In this document: piece after piece, positions 1 through 8,430 of the stretch
Position numbering within the stretch: the first letter of the stretch is position 1
How the letters are laid out: every line of letters starts with the position of its first letter
Made by a program: the position numbers and the translations under genes
From: Halosimplex litoreum
Lineage (GTDB): Archaea > Halobacteriota > Halobacteria > Halobacteriales > Haloarculaceae
Reading direction: 5' to 3'
Length of the DNA: 64,000 bases
Assembly: GCF_016065055.1 (NCBI RefSeq)
Contig: NZ_CP065856.1
Span: 3,843,836-3,907,835, forward strand
The notes under the pieces: model-generated
The model's database searches: none
What the model saw: only the letters and a program-made list of their open reading frames with translations
What the model was told of the DNA's origin: nothing

Positions 1-127
1 TGTCCAGCGCCGTCGCCACGTCGTCGATCCGCACGGTCACGTGCTCGCGAACGACGCCGACGACCGCGAAGGCCCGCTCTACGGCCCCGATCGCGCCGTC
101 GTCCGCGCCCGGTTCTGTGATTCCCAT
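1..127 (-). CDS. IclR-family transcriptional regulator, N-terminal fragment (cut by window edge)
   Basis: Reading the minus strand from the ATG at 127 gives 42 codons that run off the window. After a short acidic head, residues from about 13 (AVERAFAVVGVV then VRIDDVATALD) match the start of an IclR-type winged helix: an ERAF-like helix 1, a short turn, and helix 2 leading to the recognition helix. A TATA-like GATTTTACC on the minus strand lies about 27 nt before the ATG, which fits a leaderless transcript. The effector domain is outside the window, so no ligand can be proposed. Its place next to uronate genes suggests a sugar-acid regulator. The fold call rests on few residues. Confidence 0.55.
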   Translation of the reverse strand, partial: MGITEPGADDGAIGAVERAFAVVGVVREHVTVRIDDVATALD

Positions 128-524
128 ATCGTCCCATACGATTCGCCAGTGGTAAAATCTACTGATGCTGGAATACGGGGATGAAATTACACTCGTATAC
201 TTGTATTCTGATTTCGGGGATCTGAGGTAGGTTCGGCGTGTCAAAACCTGCCTTCCCGAGACTCGTCAACCGCCTGAAACGGGCGTATGTGTAATTATCG
301 TTAGTGTGTGTATGGTTCCACCGATGGTAGAATGGGGAGCGTAGTTCGCCGTCGTGACGGCCCGGTACCAGGTGCGCGGTCGGAACTGGCGGTGAGAACA
401 GGTGGTCCGTGTCCGATCCAGATCGATTCTGAGTGGCCCTGATTATCGCAAGCGTGTATCGGGTCGACCGCACGCGGTCGTGTGGTCGACGTTCTGGACA
501 TCGACGGTGAAAACCGGAGTCGGG
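128..524. other. Intergenic region with the promoter of the leftmost regulator
   Basis: About 400 bp between the start of the leftmost regulator and the 3' end of the mannonate-dehydratase-like gene. The part at 150-300 is AT-richer than its surroundings and holds the minus-strand TATA-like element at about 152-160. The overlapping long frames on both strands have no recognisable protein and are read as GC-skew artefacts. I see no RNA gene or repeat here. Confidence 0.5.
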
Positions 525-1610
525 TCAGTCCTGCGCGACGGCGTCGACGCCGTCGTCCCGGACTGCTTGCTCGGCGCGCATGGCTTTCAACATCCCACGG
601 AGATAGCCGACGGTGTAGGCGCGGCCGCGGTGTTCCCAGTCGGTGTCTCCCTCCAGATGGGGGGTGTGGTCGGGGATCATCATCCCGGAGAAATCCACTT
701 CGTCCAGCAGCGAGAGGAGTTCGTACTCGTCGTAGTTGCCCTCGTCGATGAAATCCTCGGAGAAGTTCGGGACGGTCCCCGAGACGTCGCGAAAGTGGAC
801 GTAGACGATCTCGTCGCGCTCGCCGAAGTAGCGGATCACCTCGTCCAGTGGCTCGCCCATCTCCGACCAGCAGCCCAGGCAGAGGTCGAGCCCGTGGTGG
901 TCGGTGTCGCGGTAGTTCATCGCGCGCTTGAAGTTCTCGAAGTTGCGGAACAGCTGTGGGATCCCGCCGAGTGTCTCCATCGGTGGGTCGCTCGGGTGGA
1001 GACACATCGTGACGCCGGCCTCCTCGGCCACGGGCAGGATCTCGTCGAGGAACGACTCGTAGTTGTCCCACAGCTCCGCCTCGGTGTACTCCCGGTCGTG
1101 GGTGAGTTCGTCGGTCTCGGCCTCGTCGGCGTCGAAGACGGAAACCTCGGCGCCGCCGCGAGTGGTCGTCCAGCCGGTTCGCCAGACGCCCGCCGGCGCC
1201 CAGTGGTATCCGAAGATGGGGATACCCGCTTCGCCCACGTTGCGGATCGTCCGCTTCAGTTTCTCCATCTGTTCGTCGCGGTCGGGCCCGTCGAGCATGA
1301 TGTCCTCGTAGAACGAGACGGGCACGTTCTCGATCGCGTCGAGTCGCATGCCCTCCGCCTCGACGCGCTCGCGGAGTTCGCGGAGGTTCTCGGCGGACCA
1401 CTCGCCGTCGCCCGTCAGCGGGACCCGCTCGTCGTCGGGCATGTGCTCGTAGTCCGGCTCGTCGACCTGATACATGTTCAACAGCACGTCGTCGGCACCG
1501 AGCTGCTTGATGTATCGCAGACGTTCGGGCGACGGATCCATGAACTGGCCCGCGCCGACCCGCATCGGCAAGTCCGCGAACGAACTCGGCTCGTCGTTGT
1601 CGGTCGCCAT
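525..1610 (-). CDS. uxuA: Mannonate dehydratase-like protein (UxuA family)
   Basis: A 361-residue TIM-barrel protein expected to dehydrate D-mannonate to 2-keto-3-deoxygluconate in the cytoplasm, a step of glucuronate breakdown. The residues known to bind metal and act in catalysis in UxuA can be placed in order: H205 (CLHPSDPP), C244 (LCLGC), H272 (VHFRD) and the D314-H315 pair (IPDH), followed by a family-like C-terminus (YTVGYLRGML). The start at 1610 is chosen over the longer frame because a TATA-like element at 1633-1640 lies about 27 nt upstream. It is divergent from the isomerase-like gene and next to a GH4 glycosidase, which fits uronate catabolism. Use of another aldonate is possible. 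Confidence 0.82.
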   Translation of the reverse strand: MATDNDEPSSFADLPMRVGAGQFMDPSPERLRYIKQLGADDVLLNMYQVDEPDYEHMPDDERVPLTGDGEWSAENLRELRERVEAEGMRLDAIENVPVSFYEDIMLDGPDRDEQMEKLKRTIRNVGEAGIPIFGYHWAPAGVWRTGWTTTRGGAEVSVFDADEAETDELTHDREYTEAELWDNYESFLDEILPVAEEAGVTMCLHPSDPPMETLGGIPQLFRNFENFKRAMNYRDTDHHGLDLCLGCWSEMGEPLDEVIRYFGERDEIVYVHFRDVSGTVPNFSEDFIDEGNYDEYELLSLLDEVDFSGMMIPDHTPHLEGDTDWEHRGRAYTVGYLRGMLKAMRAEQAVRDDGVDAVAQD

Positions 1611-1632
1611 ACGCCCCGTACCGGATACGGAG

Positions 1633-1640
1633 TTATAAAT
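1633..1640 (-). promoter_or_regulatory. TATA-like box of the uxuA-like gene
   Basis: On the minus strand the sequence reads ATTTATAA about 25 nt before the ATG at 1610. This spacing is typical of haloarchaeal leaderless transcripts and decides the start codon in favour of the shorter protein. Confidence 0.6.
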
Positions 1641-1712
1641 CTCGTCACCCAAATCCCGGTCCGGACCGCCGCGAGGCGTGGATTCAAGAGCCACCCGGCG
1701 CTTGCTCGGGCT

Positions 1713-1820
1713 ATGGTAGACGCCGCCGCACACCACGCTCGCCCGCACGCCCCGTCGAACGACCACCGCTCGTCCGGACCGACTCCCGGGCCGGATCCCC
1801 ACTGGGAGGTGTCCGCCTGA
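1713..1820 (+). CDS. Candidate 35-residue upstream ORF coupled to the isomerase gene
   Basis: A short His/Pro-rich frame (begins MVDAAAHHARP, ends PHWEVSA). Its TGA shares the A with the ATG of the next gene (TGATG at 1818-1822). A weak TATA-like ATTCAAGA about 27 nt upstream suggests that this ATG is the 5' end of the transcript. The ribosome-binding sequence of the next gene (GGAGGTG, about 1805-1811) lies inside this frame, so translation of the two may be coupled. It matches no family I know. Whether the peptide itself has a role is unknown. Confidence 0.4.
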   Translation: MVDAAAHHARPHAPSNDHRSSGPTPGPDPHWEVSA

Positions 1821-2617
1821 TGGTCGAGTTCGCCGCCAACGCCGGAATCGTCGCCGCCGACGGCGAGACGGTCGCCGACGGGATCGAACGAGCCGCAGAC
1901 CTCGGCGTCGACGCCGTCGAGTTCTTCGACTGGGAGAGCGCCGACCGCGACGCCGTCCGCGCCGCCGCCGAGGAACACGGGGTCGAAATCGCCGGGATCC
2001 TCGCCGCCGGCGCCGGGTCGAACATCGACGACCGCGACGCGCCCGCGACGGTGAATCCCTACGACCGCGAGACGGCCGTCGCCGACGTCGAACGGTCGCT
2101 CGATGCCGCCGCTGCGTTCGATGCGGAGTGTCTGATAGTCACCGTCGGCCCCGACCAGGGCGGATTCGCTCGCGACACCCAGCGTCGCGCGCTCGAACGC
2201 GTCCTCGCCGACGTGGCGCCCGCCGCCGAGGAGGCGGACGTCACGGTCGTCGTCGAACCGCTCAACACCGTCGTCGACCACCCCGGCTACTTCCTCGAAT
2301 CGTCGCGCGAGGCGTTCGACATCACCCGATCGGTCGGGGGCGACCACGTGAAGGTGCTGTTCGACGCCTACCACCAGCAGATCACCGAGGGCGACGTGAT
2401 CCGAACCCTCACGGGGAACGTCGACCAGGTCGGTCACGTTCACGTCGCCGACAACCCAGGCCGACTCGAACCCGGGAGCGGCGAGATGGCGTACGACACC
2501 ATCTTCGACGCGCTCGACGAGGCGGGCTACGCCGGCTACGTCGGCATGGAGTTTTTCGCGACCAGCGAGGGCACGAGCCTGGCCGACGGGATCCGCGGAA
2601 CGATGGAGCTGGACTGA
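1820..2617 (+). CDS. Sugar isomerase/epimerase, hydroxypyruvate isomerase-like TIM barrel
   Basis: A 265-residue protein of the AP-endonuclease-2-like TIM-barrel family (hydroxypyruvate isomerase Hyi and related sugar isomerases). Putative metal ligands are in the expected strands: the Glu of VVVEPLN, the Asp of VLFDAYH, the His residues of GHVHVAD and the Glu of YVGMEFF. The length equals that of Hyi. The start is set by a strong Shine-Dalgarno sequence, GGAGGTG, 8 nt upstream, unusual in this otherwise leaderless region. It lies between a UxuA-like gene and a GH4 gene, so it may act on a keto-acid or uronate intermediate. The exact substrate cannot be read from the sequence. Confidence 0.72.
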   Translation: MVEFAANAGIVAADGETVADGIERAADLGVDAVEFFDWESADRDAVRAAAEEHGVEIAGILAAGAGSNIDDRDAPATVNPYDRETAVADVERSLDAAAAFDAECLIVTVGPDQGGFARDTQRRALERVLADVAPAAEEADVTVVVEPLNTVVDHPGYFLESSREAFDITRSVGGDHVKVLFDAYHQQITEGDVIRTLTGNVDQVGHVHVADNPGRLEPGSGEMAYDTIFDALDEAGYAGYVGMEFFATSEGTSLADGIRGTMELD

Positions 2618-3009
2618 CGGGCGACCGAAATGACAGCTACCCCGGAATCGGACCACGACGACCCTACCAGGTACCGACCACTCTCGACCTCCGCGGTGGG
2701 GTCCGCCGAAACGAATACACTATCGCTGGAACACGTTTCGAGTGCGACCGGTTCGTGAGTGCGTCGGACGGCGTGTTCGCGGCTCGAGTCGGGGCCGACG
2801 GGTCGGCTGTCGTCGATATCGCGGTCGAGGTGAACTATCGTAGAATTCGAAAGCGTTTGCACGGTCGATCGCACGCTATCATGCGATCGTTCGAGCGATG
2901 TCTTTCAAATTCTGCGATACCGGCCCCGCCGGTGTCTGTTCACGCGAGCGAACTGGTCCCGTTCTCCGTGAACCCAGCTCTTAAGCGTGGGCGTGCGTAC
3001 CGTCAGTCG
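2618..3009. other. Intergenic region upstream of the GH4 gene
   Basis: About 390 bp with no convincing gene. It contains the perfect inverted repeat at 2866-2889 and, near 2977-2986, a TATA-like CTCTTAAGCG about 27 nt before the GH4 start. Confidence 0.5.
2866..2889. promoter_or_regulatory. Candidate operator: 8-bp perfect inverted repeat
   Basis: CGATCGCA (2866-2873) and TGCGATCG (2882-2889) form perfect arms around an 8-bp spacer, roughly 100 bp upstream of the presumed TATA box of the GH4 gene. The size suits a dimeric winged-helix regulator such as IclR. Binding is inferred only. Confidence 0.35.
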
Positions 3010-4464
3010 ATGGCACCCGACGCGACACACGCGGAGCAGCCGATAGACTCGGACGATCTCGAGATCGCCTACATCGGCGGCGGCAGCCGCCAGTGGGCCC
3101 CGAACCTGATCCAGGATCTGGCGCTCTCGGAGTTCGACGGCCACGTGCGCCTCTACGACACCAACCAGGACGCCGCCGAGACCAACGCCGAGTTCGGCAA
3201 CTGGGTCCAGGACGACCCCGACGCCACCGCCGAGTGGTCCTACGAGGCCGTCGAGGACCTGGACGACGCGTTGGCGGGCGCCGACGCGGTCATCCTCTCG
3301 ACGCAGTACGACCCCCGCGACACCTTCGTCCACGACCTGCGCATCCCGAAGGAGTACGGCATCTACGGGGCCGTCGCGGCCACCATCGGCCCCGGCGGCA
3401 TCTTCCGCGCGATGCGGACGATCCCCGTCTTCCGGCGGTTCGCCGCCGCGATCCGCGAGAACTGTCCCGACGCGTGGGTGTTCAACTACACCAACCCCGT
3501 CCACTTCGTGACCCGCGCCCTGTACGACGAGTACCCCGACATCAACGCGCTGGGCCTCTGTCACGAGGTACTCGGTACTCGCTGGCACCTCGCGATGCTC
3601 GCCGAGGAGGAGCTGGGCATGGACGCCGAGCGCGCCGACGTGGAGGTCAACGTCAAAGGGATCAACCACTTCACGTGGGTCGACGAGGCCCGCTGCAAGG
3701 GCGTCGACCTCTGGCCGCTGCTGCACGAGCTGAAAGACGGCGAGCGCGGCAGCAAGCGGTTCACCTACGACGACCTGAAAGACGACAGCGTGTTCAGCGA
3801 CAACTGGCAGGTCACCTGGGAGCTGTTCCGCCGGTTCGGCGTGCTCCCAGCCGCAGGCGACCGCCACCTCATCGAGTACGCCACCTCCTTCATCGCCGAC
3901 GGCCAGGAGTCGCTCAACCACTGGGGCGTCCGCCGCACGGACGCCGACTACCGCGCGAAACACTGGACGCCCGCCGAGTCCAAACAGACCACCAACGTGG
4001 AGGGCTGGATGGAGGGCGAGCGGGAGTTCGAACTCGAATCGTCCGGCGAGGAGTTCCTCGACATCCTCGAAGGGCTGACCGGCGACGGCCCGTACGTCAC
4101 GAACGTCAATCTCCCCAACTCCGGCCAGGTCTCGGACATCGAGCAGGGCCCGGTCGTCGAGACCAACGCGGTCGTCCGCGACAACCAGGTCAAGCCGGTC
4201 AACGCCGGCGGCTTCCCGCGCCCGGTCCGCAGTATGGTCCAGGGTCACGTCGACACCATCGAGACGATCATCGAGGCCGCCCGCACCGGCGACGTGGATT
4301 ACGCCTTCCAGGGCTTCTCGACCGACGACCAGGTCCAGACGTTGACTCCCGACGAGTCCCGCGACCTGTTCGGCGAGCTGTTCGCCGCCGAGGCCGAGTT
4401 CCTCACCGACTGGAACGTCGACGACTCCGACGTGCTCGCGAAAGCCGACACCTTCGACGCCTGA
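3010..4464 (+). CDS. GH4 family glycosidase, probable alpha-galacturonidase or alpha-glucuronidase
   Basis: A 484-residue cytoplasmic enzyme of family GH4, which hydrolyses glycosides by an NAD+- and Mn2+-dependent redox mechanism. The N-terminal Rossmann motif is at 19-26 (IAYIGGGS). The diagnostic catalytic tetrapeptide is C184-H185-E186-V187 (CHEV), and the second metal His is H220 in GINH. GH4 subgroups are told apart by this tetrapeptide; as I recall, CHEV marks the alpha-galacturonidase type, whereas CHSV, CDMP and CNxP mark other specificities. The shorter start is taken because a TATA-like box lies about 27 nt before it. It may trim uronic-acid side groups from imported oligomers next to the UxuA-like enzyme. 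Confidence 0.82.
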   Translation: MAPDATHAEQPIDSDDLEIAYIGGGSRQWAPNLIQDLALSEFDGHVRLYDTNQDAAETNAEFGNWVQDDPDATAEWSYEAVEDLDDALAGADAVILSTQYDPRDTFVHDLRIPKEYGIYGAVAATIGPGGIFRAMRTIPVFRRFAAAIRENCPDAWVFNYTNPVHFVTRALYDEYPDINALGLCHEVLGTRWHLAMLAEEELGMDAERADVEVNVKGINHFTWVDEARCKGVDLWPLLHELKDGERGSKRFTYDDLKDDSVFSDNWQVTWELFRRFGVLPAAGDRHLIEYATSFIADGQESLNHWGVRRTDADYRAKHWTPAESKQTTNVEGWMEGEREFELESSGEEFLDILEGLTGDGPYVTNVNLPNSGQVSDIEQGPVVETNAVVRDNQVKPVNAGGFPRPVRSMVQGHVDTIETIIEAARTGDVDYAFQGFSTDDQVQTLTPDESRDLFGELFAAEAEFLTDWNVDDSDVLAKADTFDA

Positions 4465-4555
4465 CCGGCGTCTCCCACCGTCTCTGAAGGGGCCGGTTCC
4501 CGCCCCTTCCGGGTCCGGTCCGCGTGTCGCTCGACCGTCCGTATCGTCCGCTCGC

Positions 4556-4702
4556 CACCAATCGGACTCTATTCGGCACCCATCGTTCTCTACTCGATAC
4601 ATATCGTTCTCCCTTCAAACCGCCTCGTTCCTCGCCCGACGAACATCGTTCCTCACCTCTCTCGATTCGTCAGACAACTCGATTCTCGGTGTTCTCCATT
4701 CG
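4556..4702. repeat. Seven degenerate 21-bp tandem repeats
   Basis: Seven consecutive 21-bp units begin at 4556, 4577, 4598, 4619, 4640, 4661 and 4682. The best-matching units share a core like CATCGTTCTC followed by a pyrimidine-rich stretch and CGA. The period also shows in translation as a 7-residue rhythm with Arg-Ser at a fixed position. The units are diverged, especially the last two. A related array with the same period follows another xylanase gene at 23634. Confidence 0.6.
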
Positions 4703-5094
4703 TCTATACTCGTTCTTTTTGTAGCTAATTTATTCACTTCTGGTAGCGTAGCGTTCTCCATTTGGTTCGGCTACCGCGGTTGGCGCCACCGACTGGTCGT
4801 CCGTTGGTACAATGTTTTATTGACGAAAAGTATACACACCTAATTGAAATAAGACTTAACTCCACCACACTACACGTCGGAGTCACCAGGGTGGTGCTAT
4901 GATACGGGGTGGCAAGACTTACGATAGTTGACCGCAGCGAGAGGACCCCCGGCTCGGACGACGAGGTAGTCGTCCGTTTCAGGGCCGCCTCCGCGCTCCG
5001 CCGCTGACCTCCCGTCGACGTCCGCGGTCGCAGTATCCGCGGCCGGCGTAGTCATATCTGAGTTATATGTTGTTTGTTTATGCTTTGTTTTAAT

Positions 5095-5119
5095 GTTTGT
5101 TACAATTGCTAATATTTAT
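5095..5119 (+). promoter_or_regulatory. Promoter motif shared with the second GH11 gene
   Basis: These 25 bp match the motif at 6498-6522 at 21 positions, although most of the surrounding non-coding sequence differs. The motif ends in the TATA-like AATATTTAT, about 40 nt before the ATG at 5159. Its upstream half may be a shared regulator site. Confidence 0.5.
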
Positions 5120-5158
5120 GTAGTTATCGCGTCTCGAAACGAGTGCGGCAGTGGTAAC

Positions 5159-6352
5159 ATGGTACGCGATACTGGCGACGACGGCAGTGGTGAATCGTAC
5201 TCCGACGGATCGGGAAGCTTCGACCGACGTGGCTTCATGAAAGCGGCCGGTGCCGCCGCAGCGACCGGCATCGGCATCGGTGCGACGGCGAGTCCGGCGG
5301 CCGCCGATATCACGTCGAACCAGACGGGCAACGACAGCGGCTACTACTACTCGTTCTGGACGAACGCCGAGGGGACGGTCACGATGAACCTCGGGGACGG
5401 CGGCAACTACAGCGTCGACTGGTCCGACACGGGCAACTTCGTCTGTGGCAAGGGCTGGGAGACCGGCGGCCGCCGCGACGTCGACTACACGGCCAACTAC
5501 AGCCCCTCCGGCAACTCGTATCTGTGCCTGTACGGGTGGACGACCGACCCGCTCGTGGAGTACTACATCATCGAGGACTACGGCAGCTACAAGCCGGGCG
5601 ACTCCTACGTGGGGACACACACGACCAACGGGTCGACCTACGAGATCTACACGTCCGAGCGAGTCAACAAGCCCTCGATCGAGGGGACGGCGACGTTCAC
5701 GCAGTACTGGAGCATCCGGCAGAACTCCCGGACCGAGGGGACGATCACCACGGGCAACCACTTCGACGCCTGGGAGAACAACGGGCTGCCCATGGGCAAC
5801 CACGACTACATGATCGTGGCCACCGAGGGCTACCAGAGCAGCGGTTCCTCCGAAGTCTGGGTCGGCGCCGACGGCAGTGGCGGCGGTGGCGATTCCGGCG
5901 GCGACTCCGGTGGCTCGACCGGCTCGCTCGCCAGTGGCACCTACAGCATCCAGAACGTCGACAGCGGGAAGGGCATGGACGTGACCGGCCAGTCGACCGA
6001 CGACGGCGCCAACGTCCAGCAGTACAGCTACTGGGGCGGTGAGAACCAACAGTGGACCGTCACCGACACCGGGAGCGGCTACAAGATCGAGAACGTCAAC
6101 AGCGGGAAGGTCCTCGACGTGTCCGGTAGCTCGACCAACGACGGCGCAAACGTCCAGCAGTACACCGACTACGGCAACGACAACCAGCGGTTCCACATCC
6201 ACGACCAGGGTGGCGGCCAGTACCACGTCCAGCCGGTCCACAGCGACATGGCCGTCGAAGTCGAGAACGCCTCGACCTCCGACGGCGCCAACGTCCAGCA
6301 AGGCGACTGGAGCGGTGGCGACCACCAGCTCTGGACCTTCGAATCGGTCTGA
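5159..6352 (+). CDS. Secreted GH11 endo-1,4-beta-xylanase with C-terminal ricin-type (CBM13-like) domain
   Basis: A 397-residue exported xylanase. Twin arginines at 23-24 (DRRGFMK) and a hydrophobic stretch ending at SPAAA (to about 49) form a Tat signal. Residues about 51-235 are a GH11 jelly roll with nucleophile E134 in PLVEYYIIE and acid/base E223 in [10 protein letters not shown] Gly/Ser linker leads to a beta-trefoil lectin-like domain (about 258-397) with three repeats ending in QQW, QRF and QLW. The ATG at 5159 is chosen because the second GH11 protein begins with an almost identical sequence; the longer frame adds only 22 unrelated residues. GH11 enzymes are uncommon in archaea. It opens a run of xylanase genes with the same orientation. 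Confidence 0.93.
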   Translation: MVRDTGDDGSGESYSDGSGSFDRRGFMKAAGAAAATGIGIGATASPAAADITSNQTGNDSGYYYSFWTNAEGTVTMNLGDGGNYSVDWSDTGNFVCGKGWETGGRRDVDYTANYSPSGNSYLCLYGWTTDPLVEYYIIEDYGSYKPGDSYVGTHTTNGSTYEIYTSERVNKPSIEGTATFTQYWSIRQNSRTEGTITTGNHFDAWENNGLPMGNHDYMIVATEGYQSSGSSEVWVGADGSGGGGDSGGDSGGSTGSLASGTYSIQNVDSGKGMDVTGQSTDDGANVQQYSYWGGENQQWTVTDTGSGYKIENVNSGKVLDVSGSSTNDGANVQQYTDYGNDNQRFHIHDQGGGQYHVQPVHSDMAVEVENASTSDGANVQQGDWSGGDHQLWTFESV

Positions 6353-6497
6353 GCCCCCCGCATCGCCCGACCCACCGGTGTCGAACTCGTCCGTGCCTCT
6401 GCACTTTTGCGGCCGCGGCCGCGACCGATCGCTCCGGTCCATCGGGAAACCAAGTGTCGAACACGGTCGGTCGTTCCGATCGCAGACCGATTTTAAC

Positions 6498-6522
6498 GTT
6501 AGTTATAATTGATAATGTTTAT
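6498..6522 (+). promoter_or_regulatory. Promoter motif of the second GH11 gene
   Basis: This is the counterpart of the motif at 5095-5119 (21 of 25 bases identical). It ends in the TATA-like AATGTTTAT about 45 nt before the ATG at 6565. Conservation of this block upstream of two paralogues suggests common control or a recent duplication that included the promoter. Confidence 0.5.
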
Positions 6523-6564
6523 ACAATAACCGGGTGAGGTTGTAACTGCTGGTGGTGCGTTACA

Positions 6565-8247
6565 ATGGCACACGATACTGGCGACGACGGCAGTGGCGAA
6601 TCGCAACCGACAGACCGCGCCGACGTCCTCGACATGGACCGGCGCGAGTACATGAGTGCAGTGGGCGCGACGGTGGCGACGGGATTAGGGGTGGGAGCGG
6701 CGACGAGCCCAGCGGCGGCCCACGGGGAGACGATCACTTCGAATCAGACCGGCACGCACGACGGTTACTTCTACTCGTTCTGGACCAACGCCGAGGGGAC
6801 GGTCGAGATGACGCTCGGAACGGCCGGCAACTACGAACTGGACTGGAGCAACACGACCAGCACGGTCTGTGGCCTCGGCTGGGAGACGGGGGCACGCCGG
6901 AACGTCGAGTACGACGCGACCTTCGACCCGGGCAGCAACGGTTACCTCTGCCTGTACGGGTGGACGACGGATCCGCTCGTCGAGTACTACATCATCGAGG
7001 ACCACGGGCCCTACCAGCCCGGAGACTCGTTCCAGGGCACGGTCGACACCGACGGCGGGACCTACGACATCTACACGTCCGAGCGAGTCGAGAAGCCCTC
7101 GATCGTGGGGACGGCGACGTTCACGCAGTACTGGAGCATCCGACAGTCGGGTCGGACGAGCGGCACCATCACGACGGGCAACCACTTCGACGCGTGGGCC
7201 GACAACGGGATGGATCTGGGCAGTCACGACTACCAGATCATGGCCACCGAGGCCTACCAGTCGACCGGCAGCTCGGACGTCTCCGTCGGTACCGCCGGGA
7301 GCGGCGACACGGGCGGCGGTGACGACGGTAGCGGTGACGGAGGGAGCGGAGACGACGGCAGCGGTGACGGCGGCTCCGGCACCCAGCAGCCCTACGGTGG
7401 TACGCCACACGCCGTTCCCGGTCGTATCCAGGCCGAGGAGTACGACCAGGGCGGTTCGGGCGTCGCCTACAGCGACACCACCGCCGAGAACGAGGGCGGC
7501 GCCCTCCGCACCGGCGAGGGCGTCGATATCTCCTCGAACTCCGCGGGCTCGGGCTACTCGATCGGGTACATCGAGTCGGGCGAGTGGGTCGAGTTCACCG
7601 TCGACGTCGAGCAGGCCGGCGAGTACACCCTCGACGCGCTTGTCGCCTCCGACTCCGGCGGCGGCGCCTTCCACGTCGAAGCGAACGGCCAGAACGTCTC
7701 CGGCGACGTCAGCTTCGGCGCCACCGGCGGCTGGGACTCCTGGGAGACGGTCTCGACTTCGGGCGTCTCGCTCGACGCGGGCCAGCAGGCGATCCGCGTC
7801 GCGATGGACGAGAGCTGGTGGGATCTGAACTACCTCGACTTCTCGCTCGACGGTTCGAGCGGTGGCGGTGGCGATAGCGGCGGCGACAGCGGCGGCGACA
7901 GCGGCGGCGACAGCGGGGGCGATAGCGGCGGCGACAGTGGTGGCGACAGCGGCGGCGACAGTGGTGGCGACAGCGGGGGCGACAGCGGGGGCGACCTCGT
8001 CGCGGAGATCGACCCCGACACGACGTCGGCGGCGGTCGGTGAGCGCGTCGCCTTCCGCGTCACCGACACCACCGGCTCGGGCAACTGGATCGACTCGTTG
8101 TCGTGGAGCCTCGGTAACGGTGACACCGGCGCTGGGTGGTACACCGACACCACCTACGACTCGGCCGGCTCGTACACGGTCCAATTGGACGCCACCAACG
8201 ACGAGGGAACCACGACCACCGACGAGGTGACGATCACGGTCTCCTGA
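6565..8247 (+). CDS. Secreted GH11 endo-1,4-beta-xylanase with CBM6 and PKD modules
   Basis: A 560-residue modular xylanase and paralogue of the preceding gene. In order: a Tat signal (DRREYM, R26-R27, to about 52); a GH11 domain (about 55-240) with nucleophile E140 in PLVEYY and acid/base E229 in ATEAYQSTG; a Gly/Asp/Ser linker; a CBM6-type domain (about 274-428, AEEYD near its start and [10 protein letters not shown] at its end); ten DSGG repeats (437-476); and a C-terminal PKD domain (about 478-560). CBM6 modules bind xylan and related glycans. The CBM6 and PKD parts are nearly the same as those of the next gene, so modules have been shuffled or copied. Confidence 0.93.
   Translation: MAHDTGDDGSGESQPTDRADVLDMDRREYMSAVGATVATGLGVGAATSPAAAHGETITSNQTGTHDGYFYSFWTNAEGTVEMTLGTAGNYELDWSNTTSTVCGLGWETGARRNVEYDATFDPGSNGYLCLYGWTTDPLVEYYIIEDHGPYQPGDSFQGTVDTDGGTYDIYTSERVEKPSIVGTATFTQYWSIRQSGRTSGTITTGNHFDAWADNGMDLGSHDYQIMATEAYQSTGSSDVSVGTAGSGDTGGGDDGSGDGGSGDDGSGDGGSGTQQPYGGTPHAVPGRIQAEEYDQGGSGVAYSDTTAENEGGALRTGEGVDISSNSAGSGYSIGYIESGEWVEFTVDVEQAGEYTLDALVASDSGGGAFHVEANGQNVSGDVSFGATGGWDSWETVSTSGVSLDAGQQAIRVAMDESWWDLNYLDFSLDGSSGGGGDSGGDSGGDSGGDSGGDSGGDSGGDSGGDSGGDSGGDSGGDLVAEIDPDTTSAAVGERVAFRVTDTTGSGNWIDSLSWSLGNGDTGAGWYTDTTYDSAGSYTVQLDATNDEGTTTTDEVTITVS
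7384..8244 (+). repeat. CBM6-PKD cassette, copy A
   Basis: This coding stretch is closely repeated at 9958-10776. The final third of CBM6 and most of PKD are almost identical at the DNA level, including long runs with no silent changes. The linkers between the two modules are unrelated. This indicates a recent duplication or gene conversion. Confidence 0.75.
7873..7992 (+). repeat. Ten tandem 12-bp repeats encoding a DSGG linker
   Basis: Ten copies of a 12-bp unit (like GACAGCGGCGGC, with silent variants such as GATAGC and GGTGGC) encode a flexible linker between the CBM6 and PKD modules. Such arrays can change length by slippage. Confidence 0.85.
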
Positions 8248-8430
8248 TCGGACGCGGGACCGGGCCCGTCCACGCGCAGCGATCGGGTGAGCGGTAGCAT
8301 CGCCACGCACGCCGACGATTCGGGGCGTGCGGCGCGATTCAGTTCTCCTCTCCGAACGAGTCCCCGACCCAGAGGGGCACCGGAGAGGCGGGCATCGACG
8401 CAGCCGAGCGGTTAGCACCGAGTACGTACG

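Larger units (their letters stand above)
4465..5158. other. Long intergenic region between the GH4 and first GH11 genes
   Basis: Nearly 700 bp with no gene. The first part carries 21-bp degenerate tandem repeats (4556-4702). The rest becomes clearly AT-rich from about 4725 and again from 5055, and contains the promoter motif of the first xylanase. The short frame at 4524-4724 is only the translated repeat. The middle (4870-5050) shows nothing I can name. Confidence 0.55.

Noticed and set aside
4524-4724. A 66-codon plus-strand frame with a heptad-like Arg-Ser pattern
   Set aside because: The pattern is the direct result of the 21-bp DNA repeats. There is no ribosome-binding site or domain.
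7861-7995. Short regular repeats resembling a CRISPR array
   Set aside because: The repeats are 12 bp, contiguous, in frame, and encode a DSGG linker. There are no spacers and no cas genes.
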